Shown one piece after another: positions 36,474-47,350 of a stretch of DNA of 64,000 nt. The DNA is taken from assembly GCF_024323335.1 (NCBI RefSeq), contig NC_066583.1:416962031-417026030 (forward strand), written 5' to 3'. The position numbers and the translations under genes were made by a program. Below the pieces are notes generated by a model that did no database searches, had not been told where the DNA came from, and saw only the letters and a list, made by a program, of their open reading frames with translations. Origin of the DNA: Lathyrus oleraceus (taxonomy: Eukaryota > Streptophyta > Magnoliopsida > Fabales > Fabaceae). Every line of letters begins with the position of its first letter. Positions within the stretch are counted from its first letter, which is position 1.

Positions 36474-38200
36474 TCCTCCAGAAAAGTGACTTGGACAATC
36501 TCCTCAGAAGACCAATTGTTGATGACCTCACCCGGGATCCTCAGACGCACCCAGTTACCGATGTTGCAATCGCTATCCCCATCTTCATCGTTGACCGCAG
36601 AGACCTGGCCAACATCTTTGACTGATTCGACTTCTCCTTCGACCATGTTAACATTTGCTCCACCATGCTGCGGCATGGGATTGTTGACAACATTAGGAGC
36701 CAGTGCAAGGTCGATGGCCTTTGAATCTATGAGGTCTTGAACTACGTGCTTAAAAGCTTTGCAATTCTCAATATTGTGGCCAGGTGCCCCAGAGTGGATG
36801 CTACACCTAGCGTTGGCGTCGTAACCCATCGGAAGTCTACCAACGGGAGGAGCCAGAGTGCGTAACTGCACAAGTTGTAGTTGTTGAAGACCAGAAAGTA
36901 GCTGAGCGTACGACATTGGAAGAGTGTCGAAACGTCGGTTCATCATCCTTTGCCTCTGTTGATAGGCGGGTCTGTTACCCGGTTGTTGTTGCTGGTACTA
37001 AGTCTGCTGACGTTGTGGTTGTTGTTGTTGTAGTGGTGCTGTAGCCGGAATGGGCACAGCCGCAACATACGGTTGCTGATGATAGTTCTGAAAGTTATTC
37101 CTCCGGTTATCCCTGTTCTGATAAGAAGATATGGGACTTGCATCCCCTTCTCTCCTCTTCTGTCCCTGAATGAACGACTTCTTCACCCCTGATGAAGATC
37201 CACCTCCACTCTAGATCTTATATGTCTTTAGGTAATTCTCCACCCTCTCTCCGGTAGAGACTACATCAGCAAAGTTGGAGGCATTGCAACCCACCAGGCG
37301 CTCCAAATAAGGTCCGGGCAGAGTGTTCATGAACATGTTAGCCATTTCCTTTTCCAACATAGGAGGTTGAACACGGGAAGTTGTCTCCCTCCAGTGTTGA
37401 GCGTATTCCCTGAAGCACTCATTGCTTTTAAGAGACAGATTCTGAAGTTGAGTTCTGTCCGGAGCCATGTCTGCATTATACTGATATCGCTTCAAGAAAG
37501 CCTCAGCCAAATCCCTCCAGCAGCGGATGTGGGCTCTGTCCAGCCTCATATACCATTCCAGGGATGCCCCAGCTAGGTTATCCTGGAAAAAGTACATAAG
37601 CAACTTTTCATCGTTAGAGTATGCAACCATTTTACGGAAGTAGGCTTGCACATGGGTCTTCGGGCAAGAGTTGTCGCTGTATTTGTCGAATATTGGGACC
37701 TTGAATTTCGGTGGCACCCTCACGCCTGGGACCAATCCCAAGTCAGCAACGTCTACTTCCAGAGGATTATGTCCTTCCACTGCCTTCAACCTCTCTTCCA
37801 GTCTCTGAAACATAGGGTCCATACCATGACTCATTCCAAAGTCTTCCTGAAGCAAGGGGAACTGATCCTCCTGGTCATCATGGACGGGTTGTTGACCGGA
37901 GTTGACAAGTAGGATCGGGGTAGGCCCCGTTCCACTGGGTCCGTTAACCTCTCCAGCTGGAGGATCTGTCAACGTCTCTGGTTGAGTAGTGGCGGGATTC
38001 CTCTGCATCATCTGCCTGAGCTCTTGCTGTCCCTGAGCCACCCCTTGAACCACATCCATGAATTGGTTCATGTGAATCTTCATCTCGGCGAGTTCTGCTT
38101 GTAGGTTTTCCATTACTCTCTGGTGGTTTATGCGTGTACCGTACCGGTGAATGCCTAGGTCAGTTATCCTGCTAGTGGAACACCAAACAACTGAGAACAC
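36474..38200 (-). pseudogene. Element D gag (gag-pro with protease deleted)
   Basis: One frame with TAG at 37211-37213 and at 36998-37000. Gag begins near HRYGTRINHQRVMENLQAEL; the capsid-like domain has YFFQDNLAGASLEWYM and FREYAQHWRETTSR. A Q/N-rich linker follows, and then the variant knuckle RCSIHSGAPGHNIENC. After NPMPQHGG the sequence runs straight to the acidic tail (DGDSDCNIGNWVR), while E has roughly 540 more residues there, including the DTG protease. The reading frame is kept across the deletion. The first TAG aligns with Gln in E (KI* versus KIQDAG), as does the second stop region only loosely. Confidence 0.88.
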
Positions 38201-39229
38201 TGTGTCGGTACCTGTTATGCAAGAGATGCTGACGGATATGCCAATGCAATGACATGTTTATCAGTTCCAAAGGGTATTCTAACCCCTTGATTCCAGTCTC
38301 ACATTTGATAAACAGTGTAAGAAGAAAACCCCGACTAGAATCAAGAAGAAGATATAAACCCCTGGGAATAGATAAACATGTGTTAAACGATATGAATGCA
38401 AAATGATGTGATGCAATGATGTGAATGCAAAACGATGTGATGCAATGCAATGACATGGGAATCAGGATTGCTGGATCCGCTTGAATATCTGTTGGGTTGC
38501 ACTGTCTGAAGAGAAACCCACTGAATAATATAATACAAGATCAAAGCTCTGCTCCAGAAAACCGGGTTGGTTGGAGGTTAAGGTTTCCTGAATTCAGCCC
38601 GCCCCTCACTAGTAGGTTCTAAGAACAGAAGTTTGTCAACTTCGGCCCTTCGGTCGAGAATAATACGTTTACCACTAAAGGTTTGGCATTATTACGGAAT
38701 AAAAGACCTCCACTGACTCCCCTCAACAGGACATCCTAATAGCAAGTTCCCAGTCTCGGGGTCCTCGGGTTGATCAGCGAGAATGCGCCCACCAGAGCTA
38801 ACATAATCACGTCTCGGAGGAGAGGCCTCGACTGAGTTCTCGGGAAATGGTCACCAGAGTCGACGATTTCTAGAGGAACATTTGCCGTTATGGAACACCC
38901 ATAGAACAGAATATATCCAAAAGAAACCTCGTCTAGAAGTGGGTCTTCATGAACGACTTAACGTAGCAACACGCCACGCAAGCCTCATGACTATCCACTC
39001 TAAAACCTGTGTGTACACTCAAGCCTGGGTAATGGGCTTATCTCTCATAGAACACCCCATCCCAACAAACAAACAAACCAACAGCAGAGCCAACAGATAC
39101 AGCAATGATATGTACACAATGCAATGAAGCAGGTAAATGTTGAAAAATAAATAACTGTACAAAAGAATGAACACCCAATAAACAAACAACCTACAAAAGC
39201 TAGGAGGGACTCGCTCAAGGAAACCAGGG
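38201..39229 (-). other. Leader (5' UTR) of element D
   Basis: About 1 kb between PBS and gag with no convincing gene. In E the corresponding interval holds ORF1, which is absent here. Weak repeats of ATGCAAT and GATGTGATGC lie at 38390-38460. Confidence 0.7.
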
Positions 39230-39247
39230 TCCCCAGCAGAGTCGCCA
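39230..39247 (-). promoter_or_regulatory. Primer binding site of element D
   Basis: The minus strand reads TGGCGACTCTGCTGGGGA beside the LTR end at 39250. Same class as in E and close to that of C. Confidence 0.8.
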
Positions 39248-39249
39248 AC

Positions 39250-39456
39250 AGTCGCAACCTGAAAAAGGAGATACGAAAAAACAACCGGCGAGAAAGAAAT
39301 GACAGAAGAGTCGCCACCGTGCGTTATTTATCCCAAAGGAGGGAAAGGAAACGCTCGAAGTAAACCTAGAAAAAGGTAAGGAAAAGACAAGGTCTCGCAA
39401 CCAAATCTTGGGTTCGAGAGTCGATTATGCGAAGGGAAGGTATTAGCACCCCTACG
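39250..39456 (-). repeat. Inner fragment of the 5' LTR of element D
   Basis: 207 bp nearly identical to the start of the D 3' LTR (27997 onward), with the terminal A replaced by T on the minus strand. It is cut at 39456 by element E, with flank CTACG. Confidence 0.85.
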
Positions 39457-39754
39457 TGTCGCATCACGCGAAAAACCGGTGGGAAAAAGAAAATAACAGA
39501 GTCGCCACCGTGCGTTATTTATCCCAAAGGAAGGAAAGGAAACGCTCGAAGTAAACCTGGAAAGGACATGGTCTCGCGACCGGAGATTGATGGGATCGGG
39601 AGTCGGTTATGCGAAGGGAAGGTATTAGCACCCCTACGCATCCGTCGTACTCGACGGGATCCACACTCAAAAAGAATAGAAGAAAGGTTGCTAAAACTGC
39701 TCGAACACTGCACACACGCTGGAAACGAATACAGATGAAAGACGGAAGAAACGG

Positions 39755-39915
39755 GACTCGGCAGGATATCGCATCCTGGGCCTACGTAGTCTGTCAGACA
39801 CAGACATCAGAGTCGACGTAGTTCGGGGATAGGGGAAACGTGCTCGCTAGGATGTCGCATCCTATGCATACGTATCTTCTCTAACCAAAGAAGAATCAGA
39901 GCACTCGTAGCTCGG
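39755..39915. repeat. Two stem-loop modules in the E 3' LTR
   Basis: Module 3: stem CAGGAT/ATCCTG (39762-39778), linker GGGCCTACGTA, stem GTCTGT/ACAGAC (39789-39805), ATCAGAG, CGTAGTTCGG. Module 4: stem TAGGATG/CATCCTA (39848-39864), linker TGCATACGTA, stem CTTCTCT/AAAGAAG (one mismatch), ATCAGAG, CGTAGCTCGG. In the 5' LTR copy (near 63890) the last stem is the perfect CTTCTCT/AGAGAAG. Confidence 0.78.
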
Positions 39916-39940
39916 CTAACGCATGCCAAACAACACAAAC

Positions 39941-40165
39941 AGGAAACCGACTTCCAATCGCTGGACTTACGTCAGACTCCACACAAACAGGCAAACATGG
40001 AAACCGAATGCCAATCGCTGGATTTACATCAGACTCCGAACCAACAAACACACACAGGAAACCAACTACCAATCGCTGGACTTACGTCAGACTCCAACAA
40101 GCAAACAAGACACAGGAAACCAACTGCCAATCGATGGACTTACGTCAGACTCCAAACACACACAA
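39941..40165. repeat. 56-58-bp tandem repeat in the E LTR, four copies
   Basis: Units starting GGAAACC recur at about 39942, 39999, 40056 and 40115, each with CCAATCG.TGGA.TTAC.TCAGACTCC. Overlapping frames are artefacts. Confidence 0.85.
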
Positions 40166-40180
40166 GAGGGAAAGAAAGTG

Positions 40181-40250
40181 CCTAGAGAGATCTGCTCATC
40201 TCCTGCCTACATACCTCATCTGGTATGAGGATCAGGGCGACGTAGTTCCC
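40181..40250. repeat. Fifth stem-loop module in the E 3' LTR
   Basis: Stem GAGAT/ATCTC (40187-40202), linker CTGCCTACATAC, stem CCTCAT/ATGAGG (40214-40230), then ATCAGGGCGACGTAG. Same plan as the other modules, with different arm sequences. Confidence 0.7.
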
Positions 40251-43200
40251 CTAAACAGGGAAAGAACTTCTAACCTAACCAGAGACAAGGAAGATAACAA
40301 GCTACTAGGGAGACTACAACTCGAGCCTAGAAGTTGTCATGCATATGATCCCTATGTTGAGGTCTCTATCCTAACTTGTACAGGAAGCAAGCTAGCCTAA
40401 ACACAGCATAATCAAGCAAATACAAGCACAATAAAGCAAGCACACACACTATATGCAAACAAATGGCTCATACAAGGCTAGGCTGTAGAAACAAACCAAC
40501 TGGAATGGGGTGTTTTTAGCTCTTAACCCTAACATTGAGAGTTAGGGTGAAGCAGATGAAATGGGAAGTGAGGGTAAGACCTCACAGCTCTTATCCCTGG
40601 CCTGGGAGAGCTTGAATCAAATAGAAAGTGTGGGTGTTCAGAATGAAGGAACTCTTCTCCACAAATGACTGACTCTATGGACAAGATTTTGGGTTCTTAC
40701 TCACAATGCATCAACACATAGTGTGAGCAAAGTGAGTGACACAATTGAATAGCAGGGGATAGATTGCACATCCCTTTTATCTTCCAATTGCCTCTTAAGA
40801 GGACTTTACCTGCTTGGCACAAAAATAAACAAACACAAGCATTGCCTCTTAAGGAGGGCTTCAGACAGGTGCCTACCAATAACAGTAGGTCTCCCAGACT
40901 ACATGAAGATTAAGGAATTATACCTCAGTGGTATACCAACCACAAGCAAGCAAAGCAAAGTTCAAATGAACTTAAAGCAACTTAGGTACCTGTGGAAACA
41001 GCTAAACCAATCAGTACAATACTCAGAAAATAGTCAACAACAGTCAATATCAGACAGACAACCCAATAGGCAATACATGAGCCACAAGCACAAGTGAATG
41101 GTTTTCAAAGCCTACAAAACAGCAAATGTTAGCCAATAACAACAAATGATCAAGCTCAAATGAAGGAGCAACATCAATCATGGAGATGCACACTTGAACC
41201 TGAAACTCACAACTCAAATGTAAGTAACAAACCACTAGGTCAAAGCCTAGGGTCAAAAGGGGATCAAAAAGCCAAAACAAAAGCTCAAACTCAACATGAA
41301 TCATATTTAATCAATCAAGAACAAGTCCTAAAAAGGACCAAAGCAAAATCAACATGCAAGTCCATTTGGTAGGCAAGAGAAGTCAATGACCAATTCAAGG
41401 CATGCATTTGAACATTATGAGTGAAAATTCCCAATCAAAACAGAAATGATTCAAATAATTCTGGAAAAATTCATGAACATTCAACACATCTAACATGATC
41501 ATCACACAAAAAATAAGAAGCATTAGAAGTCATTTGGAATGGAAATCAAATTGCACAAGTTGAACAACCAAAGGTGTGACACAAATTGTCACACCTTGCA
41601 AACACAAGCATAAAACAGAATTGGTACATGAGAAAAATACCAGACCAAGCCTAAAACATCCATCAATGTGTCTAGAATCAGCATGTAAAATTTCAAGTCC
41701 ATTGGATTAAAATCAAGCATTTCATGATAGAAAGAGTAAGGCAATGTCACAAATGCACCTATGAGCAATCAACCTAGAGCAAATAAAATTCCAGCCAGGC
41801 ACAACTTTCAAATTCATGATCATAAAAAACTAGACAAAACAAGGATCATTTTGCAAAAAATTGGGAGTGAATTGGATCATTTTTCAATTTGTTATGGATT
41901 TTACAAGTTGATAGAAAAAATAAAATTCAAATATGAACATGCATGGCAAAAGAGGGGGAAAATGTGAAAAATGCTGAACAATTGAAATTGTCCTCGCTGG
42001 GATTCAAACCATGCGCATATTCAAATGAGCGCGCGCCAGGCAAAACGACCGCGTTTGGTCTGGAACCCTAGCGCTGCATGGAAATTGCAGAAAACGACGT
42101 TTGAAACCGACGCAATACACCAGAAACCGTCGTTTATTACCAGAACGCATGAATCTTCATCTTCTTCATGAGGAAGAAGATGAACACGATAAACTTCATG
42201 CATCAATTTTTCCAAAAAATCCAGAAATATGCAGAACTCAAAAAAATTTATATCATTAGCAAGATCTTGCAATGTAGAACATAGATCAACAAACATTTAA
42301 ACTTAAAACATCAAGATCAACAAGAATCGAGCATGAACATTTTTAGATCTCAAACTTCAAACACACATAACTCAATGAATAATGCACCATTTCACATGAT
42401 TTTTAGCTCAGAATTCTCAGGAAACAAAGATCTACACAAATATGTTCATGGATTTGAGAATAATTGAGATCGAAAATCACACCTCTTGAAGAGCATAATC
42501 TTGTTTTGCACGTTCCAAGGTTCTAAATGATCCAAAGTTGTTCCAGAATGCTTGTGGAGATGATTGATGAAGAATTGGAAGTTCCAACACGTGTGAATCC
42601 AGCTTAATTTGAAAACTCCATTGACACCTTCAAGCTTCAAGCATGGTTGAATCTGACACGAATTCTTCAGAATGCACGTTCAATCTCACTCAAAACCACT
42701 CCATGATCATGAATTCACCAAGGAAATGAGTGTTTCTGTGAAGAATTTGGAAGTTCTTTGTGAGAGAAAATTTGAGCAAAATTCTAGATCTAGATCTGAA
42801 AGTGTGTCTTCTGAATGAAACAGTTGTGATTAAGCTTTTATATGTCCTCTTAATCATTCTGAAATTAAGCTTAAGCCATGTTTAATTGGGATTAGAAAGA
42901 AATAAGGTGCATGCACAAATTTGTATTTTCACCTCATGCATGAGATGCACACGTGAACAGTGCACACCAAGGCCCAAATTCACTCAAAATTACTCCATGC
43001 ACACATTGGAATTGGAATTTCATGCATGTGATCAACCAAATTTGATTTTTGCAATTTTCCTCCAAAATCTTCATGAATAAACAAGTGACCATGTGATAAC
43101 AATTCATGCAATGTGATGAGGTATTTGGAAAATACATGACATGAGAAACATTTTGCAAAAAGAACCACCAAATTTGGAGTCTTGGTTCAAAAGATATGGC

Positions 43201-43822
43201 CATTTGAAGTTTCAAGCACACTTTGCCATGATTTGATCATAACTCCTTAACCATTCATTAGAAATTCATGATCTTGGACTTTTTGGAAATGGGAGAGAAA
43301 TATATTCAACTTTCATGTTGGATAAAATTTCATTTGAATCCTCTTTGATGTTGGAAAGTTGAGTTGAAGTTGGTCCAAAACTTGCCATTTTTGGAAACTT
43401 TCAAATTACACGTCACTTTCCATTTTTGGAAACTTTTGATCTGGCTTCAAAATCTTCAAGGTAGATGTTTGACATGTTGAATAACCTTCTTTGGGACATG
43501 AATGAAGTGTCTCAATCCATTTCTCCATCTCCTAGCCCTCAGTTGACTTGCAGTTGACTTTTATGGGCCTCAGATGACTTGATCATGCACTGTGGACTTT
43601 GAACCTTCAACACTTGGCCAAGTTGCTTCAAAATGATCCTTGGGTCATGTAAGCTCTCTAGAACAACCATAGGGCCTTTATCTCATGGAAAAACCTTGGT
43701 CTCTTGCACAGATGGATTCTCCTGATCAGTTTTGACTGATGCCATGCAACATGCTATGCAATGCTAATGACCTAAAAATAAAATGAATGTACAAATGGGA
43801 GGTGAAAATTTGAGGTGCTACA

Positions 43823-43838
43823 GCTGCCCCTATTCAAT
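43823..43838 (-). promoter_or_regulatory. Polypurine tract of element E
   Basis: The minus strand reads ATTGAATAGGGGCAGC directly before the TGTAGCACC start of the LTR. Confidence 0.75.
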
Positions 43839-44046
43839 CAACTGGGAACCTGAACGGATGAGGGCAACGGTTGTCAGACCTTCAAGGTACACAGGGATTG
43901 AATACCAAAGAACCGTAGAAATTTGCACTCTGCGGGGATCCAAGAAAAGAAAGCTCACCAATAGCAACTTCCACCGGGATCTGATATTTATCACGGGACC
44001 AGGCAAGACGTTTACCAATGACTCCACTGGGAATTTTGATTTTTAT

Positions 44047-45190
44047 CAATGAAAAAGGAACCATGTCCAGACATCGAAAGATGATGAATGGGAATAGAAA
44101 TCACAACTAGACGCCAACTGACGACTAGGAAAAACTCGACGTTTATCGACACCAACGGAGAGGTGACCAGACATTAACGGATGAATGGGAAGACTCGACC
44201 AGACGTCAACGGATGAACTGGGAAAGACTCGACCAGATGTCAACAGACGAACGGGAGAAGCTCGACGTTTATCGACACCAACGGAGAGGTGACCAGACAT
44301 CAACGGATGAATGGGAAGACTCGACCAGACGTGAACGGACGAACGGGAGAAGCTCGACGTTTATCGACACCAACGGAGAGGTGACCAGACATCAACGGAT
44401 GAATGGGAGAAAGAGATACAACCAGACGTCAACGGACGAATGGGAAAAACTCGACGTTTACCGATACCAACGAAGAGGTGACCAGACATCAACGGATGAA
44501 TGGAAAGAGATACAACCAGACGCCAACGGACGAATGGGAAAAACTCGACGTTTATCGATACCAACGGAGAGGTGACCAGACATCAACGGATGAATGGGAA
44601 GACTCGACCAGACGTCAACGGACGAACGGGAGAAGCTCGACGTTTATCGACACCAACGGAGAGGTGACCAGACATCAACAGATGAATGGGAAGACTCGAC
44701 CATACGTCAACGGACGAATGGGAGGAACTCGACATTTATCGATACCAACGGAGAGGTGACCAGACATCAACGGATGAATGGGAAGACTCGACCAGACGCC
44801 AACGGACGAACGGGAGAAGCTCGACGTTTATCGACACCAACGGAGAGGTGACCAGACATCAACGGATGAATGGGAAGACTCGACCATACATCAACGGACG
44901 AATGGGAGGAACTCGACGTTTACCGACACCAACGGAAAGGTGACCAGACATCAACGGATGAATGGGAAGACTCAACCATACGTCAACGGACGAATGGGAA
45001 AAACTCGACATTTATCGATACCAACGGAGAGGTGACCAGACATCAACGGATGAATGGGAAGACTCAACCATACGTCAACGGACGAACGGGAGAAGCTCGA
45101 CGTTTACCGACACCAACGGAGAGGTGACCAGACATCAACGGATGAATGGGGAGAAAGAGATCGCAACTAGACGCCAAAGGACGAATAGGA
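44047..45190 (-). repeat. 92-bp minisatellite in the E 3' UTR
   Basis: About eleven units. The marker CTCGACGTTTATCGACACC recurs every 92 bp over most of the array, with larger or irregular spacing at the left. Each unit contains two related sub-blocks (CAGACATCAACGGATGAATG and CAGACGTCAACGGACGAACG). Since 92 is not a multiple of 3, every frame is cycled, giving several identical-looking 85-codon frames that are artefacts. Confidence 0.92.
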
Positions 45191-45239
45191 GTACGGAAAG
45201 AGGATGTTACGAACATCGAAAGATGATGTCTACGGACAC

Positions 45240-46240
45240 CAAAACAAGACCCACACGGGGATCAACGCGACACCTACTGGTACCGCAGGGACGACATCTA
45301 CAAATGTCAGGACAAGGTCACACACTTGTCGGGGATCTCACTGGGGAGAATCAAACTTTCCTTTCACCAGCGGGTGAGGAAATAAACCTCTCTGGGGGAT
45401 TATCAACCCTGAATGCTGTCTGTCAAGAGCAACTGTAGCAAATGTGCCGTACAGATGTTGAACAATGATCTGCCTCTGCTGGGGATATGGTCCAATTAGG
45501 TTTAACACATGAATGCATATGTTTGAATTTTTATGGCGTAATGCTCCATGTTGAATGGAAATGCTACGATATTTGAGGATGCAATGATCACTACATGCAA
45601 GATGCAAAAATGAAGAAAACTTCGGCTGGGGAGCAAAGGATCGCTCTGCTGAGCACACAAATCTGATTAGGTTCTCCAACTCCGCACTGTTGGGGGTGCT
45701 GATCTAATACTCTGGGGACGGCAGAGGAACCAACTCAACTAGGGAGACTCTGTCTGGGGAAACACCAACTTCTCAAACGTGATGGGGACTAGCATTGCTG
45801 CTGGAGAAAGGATAAATCCCACCGGGGACAACTTTCACCGAATCCAATTCGCTTGGGGACTCCGCTGGGGGAAACAACCATGCTCACCTCTACTGGGGAA
45901 TAACAGTCAACCCTTGAGGAAGATTAACTCTACCGGGGATAATTTTCACCGAGCCTGATCCGCTTGGGGGCTTCGCTGGGGAAAACCATCAACACAAACC
46001 TCCGCTGGGTAAACTACCTCCTTCAAAAATTGTTGGGGAAGACAATTCACAACCCTGCTGGGGAAATGCATTCACGACTATGCTGAATATTACAGTACTT
46101 CATACCTGACTGCTGAGGAATAAACTACTCACTGATACCTCCGCTGGGGATACAACAACCTTCAGATTCAGTGGGGACCAACAGTCTTCAGACTAGCTGG
46201 GGAAATAAATCCTTAGACCTGCTTCAGACAACCCCACCTC
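45240..46240 (-). other. E 3' UTR with dispersed TCCCCAG motifs
   Basis: On the + strand CTGGGGA or CYGGGGA words are frequent (about 20), for example CGCTGGGGACTCCGCTGGGGG near 45855. In element sense this is TCCCCAGC. No gene. Confidence 0.65.
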
Positions 46241-46800
46241 TCACACTACTGGACAGTACTGAAACGTCTCTGAACAAACCGTGGCTCATCTGCTTCAGCC
46301 AGGAATCAAAGGTAATAACCTGCAAAACAACAAGACACACATGCCCCAGGGGATTGCATGGACAAGATACACCCAAGTGTACTCAACATTCAAAATGATT
46401 TTCAAATGTTTTATCTTTCTGCACGTTATTGTCTAGCCTTCATGTTTTTATATGCAATGTTTATCAAAAATTCGGACGCTTTTGCAAATAAACCAGTAAA
46501 ATAAAAACAAGAGAGCAATTTATCTGAATAACAACTTTTATTGATTAAAAATGGGCCTGAAAAGGCAAATACATCAGGAAGCAATTCCTAGTAAGAGGTA
46601 ATTGCGCACAAAAGTAAAATAAACTATCCTAATGGCAATGTGAGTACGGCATCCACTATTTCCCAATTCTGTTATGACTCACAGATCATCAATTTTCTCC
46701 CCAAATTCCTTGCTTTCTGAGAAGAATGATTGGATCGATCCTATCCTTCGAGATGGTAGACACTGAAGCGCGATGAAGTACAGATAACTCAGACTGTAGT
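46241..46800. other. E 3' UTR, no recognisable content
   Basis: AT-rich, homologous to 32090-32510 of D. No gene or array seen. Confidence 0.6.
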
Positions 46801-47028
46801 CTTCGCTCTAATCCCTCTTTTGCCTGGATCGCCCTTTCGGGTTTTCAATCCACCGGGATACCCATTTTTGCCTAAGCCGCCCTTGCAGGTTTTCGACTTA
46901 CCGGGTGTACATATTTTTTCTTTTTTATCCCTAACTTTTGCCCGAACCTTTTCTTCTTCTTTTTTTTGGTTCGCCGGGATGCCCTTTTTTGCCTGGACTC
47001 TTTTATTCTTTTTGTCCAGCGGGTCAAT
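46801..47028 (-). repeat. Post-pol repeat modules of element E
   Basis: On the minus strand TGAAAACCCGAAAGGGCG plus AGGCAAAA, a diverged CGAAAACCTGCAAGGGCGG unit and further weaker units follow the integrase stop. The CCC-GAAA-GGG potential is kept in the unit near 46835. Confidence 0.75.
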
Positions 47029-47350
47029 TTATGCGAAGTATCTTTTGACTACATCTGAGTTAACAGGGGACGGAAAATCTTCACCATCCATAGTTGTAAG
47101 CATCAAGGCTCCACCAGAGAAGACCTTTTTAACAACATATGGACCTTCGTAATTAGGAGTCCACTTGCCCCTGTTATCTGTACCGGGAGGAAGAATCCTC
47201 TTCAAAACTAAATCACCAGTCTGATAGCTGCGAGGACGCACTTTCTGATCAAAGGCTCTCTTCATCCTTCTCTGATACAACTGCCCATGGCACACAGCTG
47301 CTAACCGCCTCTCTTCGATAAGGCTCAACTCGTTAAACCTTGTTCGAATC
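47029..47350 (-). pseudogene. Element E integrase C-terminus (split off by T)
   Basis: Continues from 53867 once T and one GAATC copy are removed: EAEWI joins RTRFNELSLIEE. It contains the integrase C-terminal domain (GDLVLKRILPP, RGKWTPNYEGPYVVKKVF) and stops at 47029-47031. No other lesions are seen. Confidence 0.9.

Larger units (their letters stand above)
27997..39456 (-). mobile_element. Element D: Tat/Ogre relative lacking ORF1 and protease
   Basis: On the minus strand: partial 5' LTR (39250-39456), PBS, 1-kb leader, gag, intron, pol, 3' UTR with a minisatellite, PPT, and a complete 3' LTR (27997-30383). The remainder of the 5' LTR lies beyond element E, outside the window. Pol is close to E's in sequence. 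There is no ORF1 between PBS and gag. Confidence 0.88.
39457..43822 (-). repeat. 3' LTR of element E
   Basis: 4366 bp. The + strand starts TGTCGCATCACG and ends GAGGTGCTACA. It includes stem-loop modules (39755-39915, 40181-40250), a 56-58-bp tandem repeat (39941-40165) and a CpG-rich patch near 42000-42140. Small frames within it are not genes. Confidence 0.88.

Noticed and set aside
39230..39247. tRNA-like match (PBS) as a tRNA gene fragment
   Set aside because: Only the 18-base 3'-end complement is present, at the correct place beside an LTR.
44213..45438. Six or more plus-strand frames with near-identical 85-codon proteins
   Set aside because: Period 92 rotates the frame through every phase; no start context or family match, and they are antisense to E.
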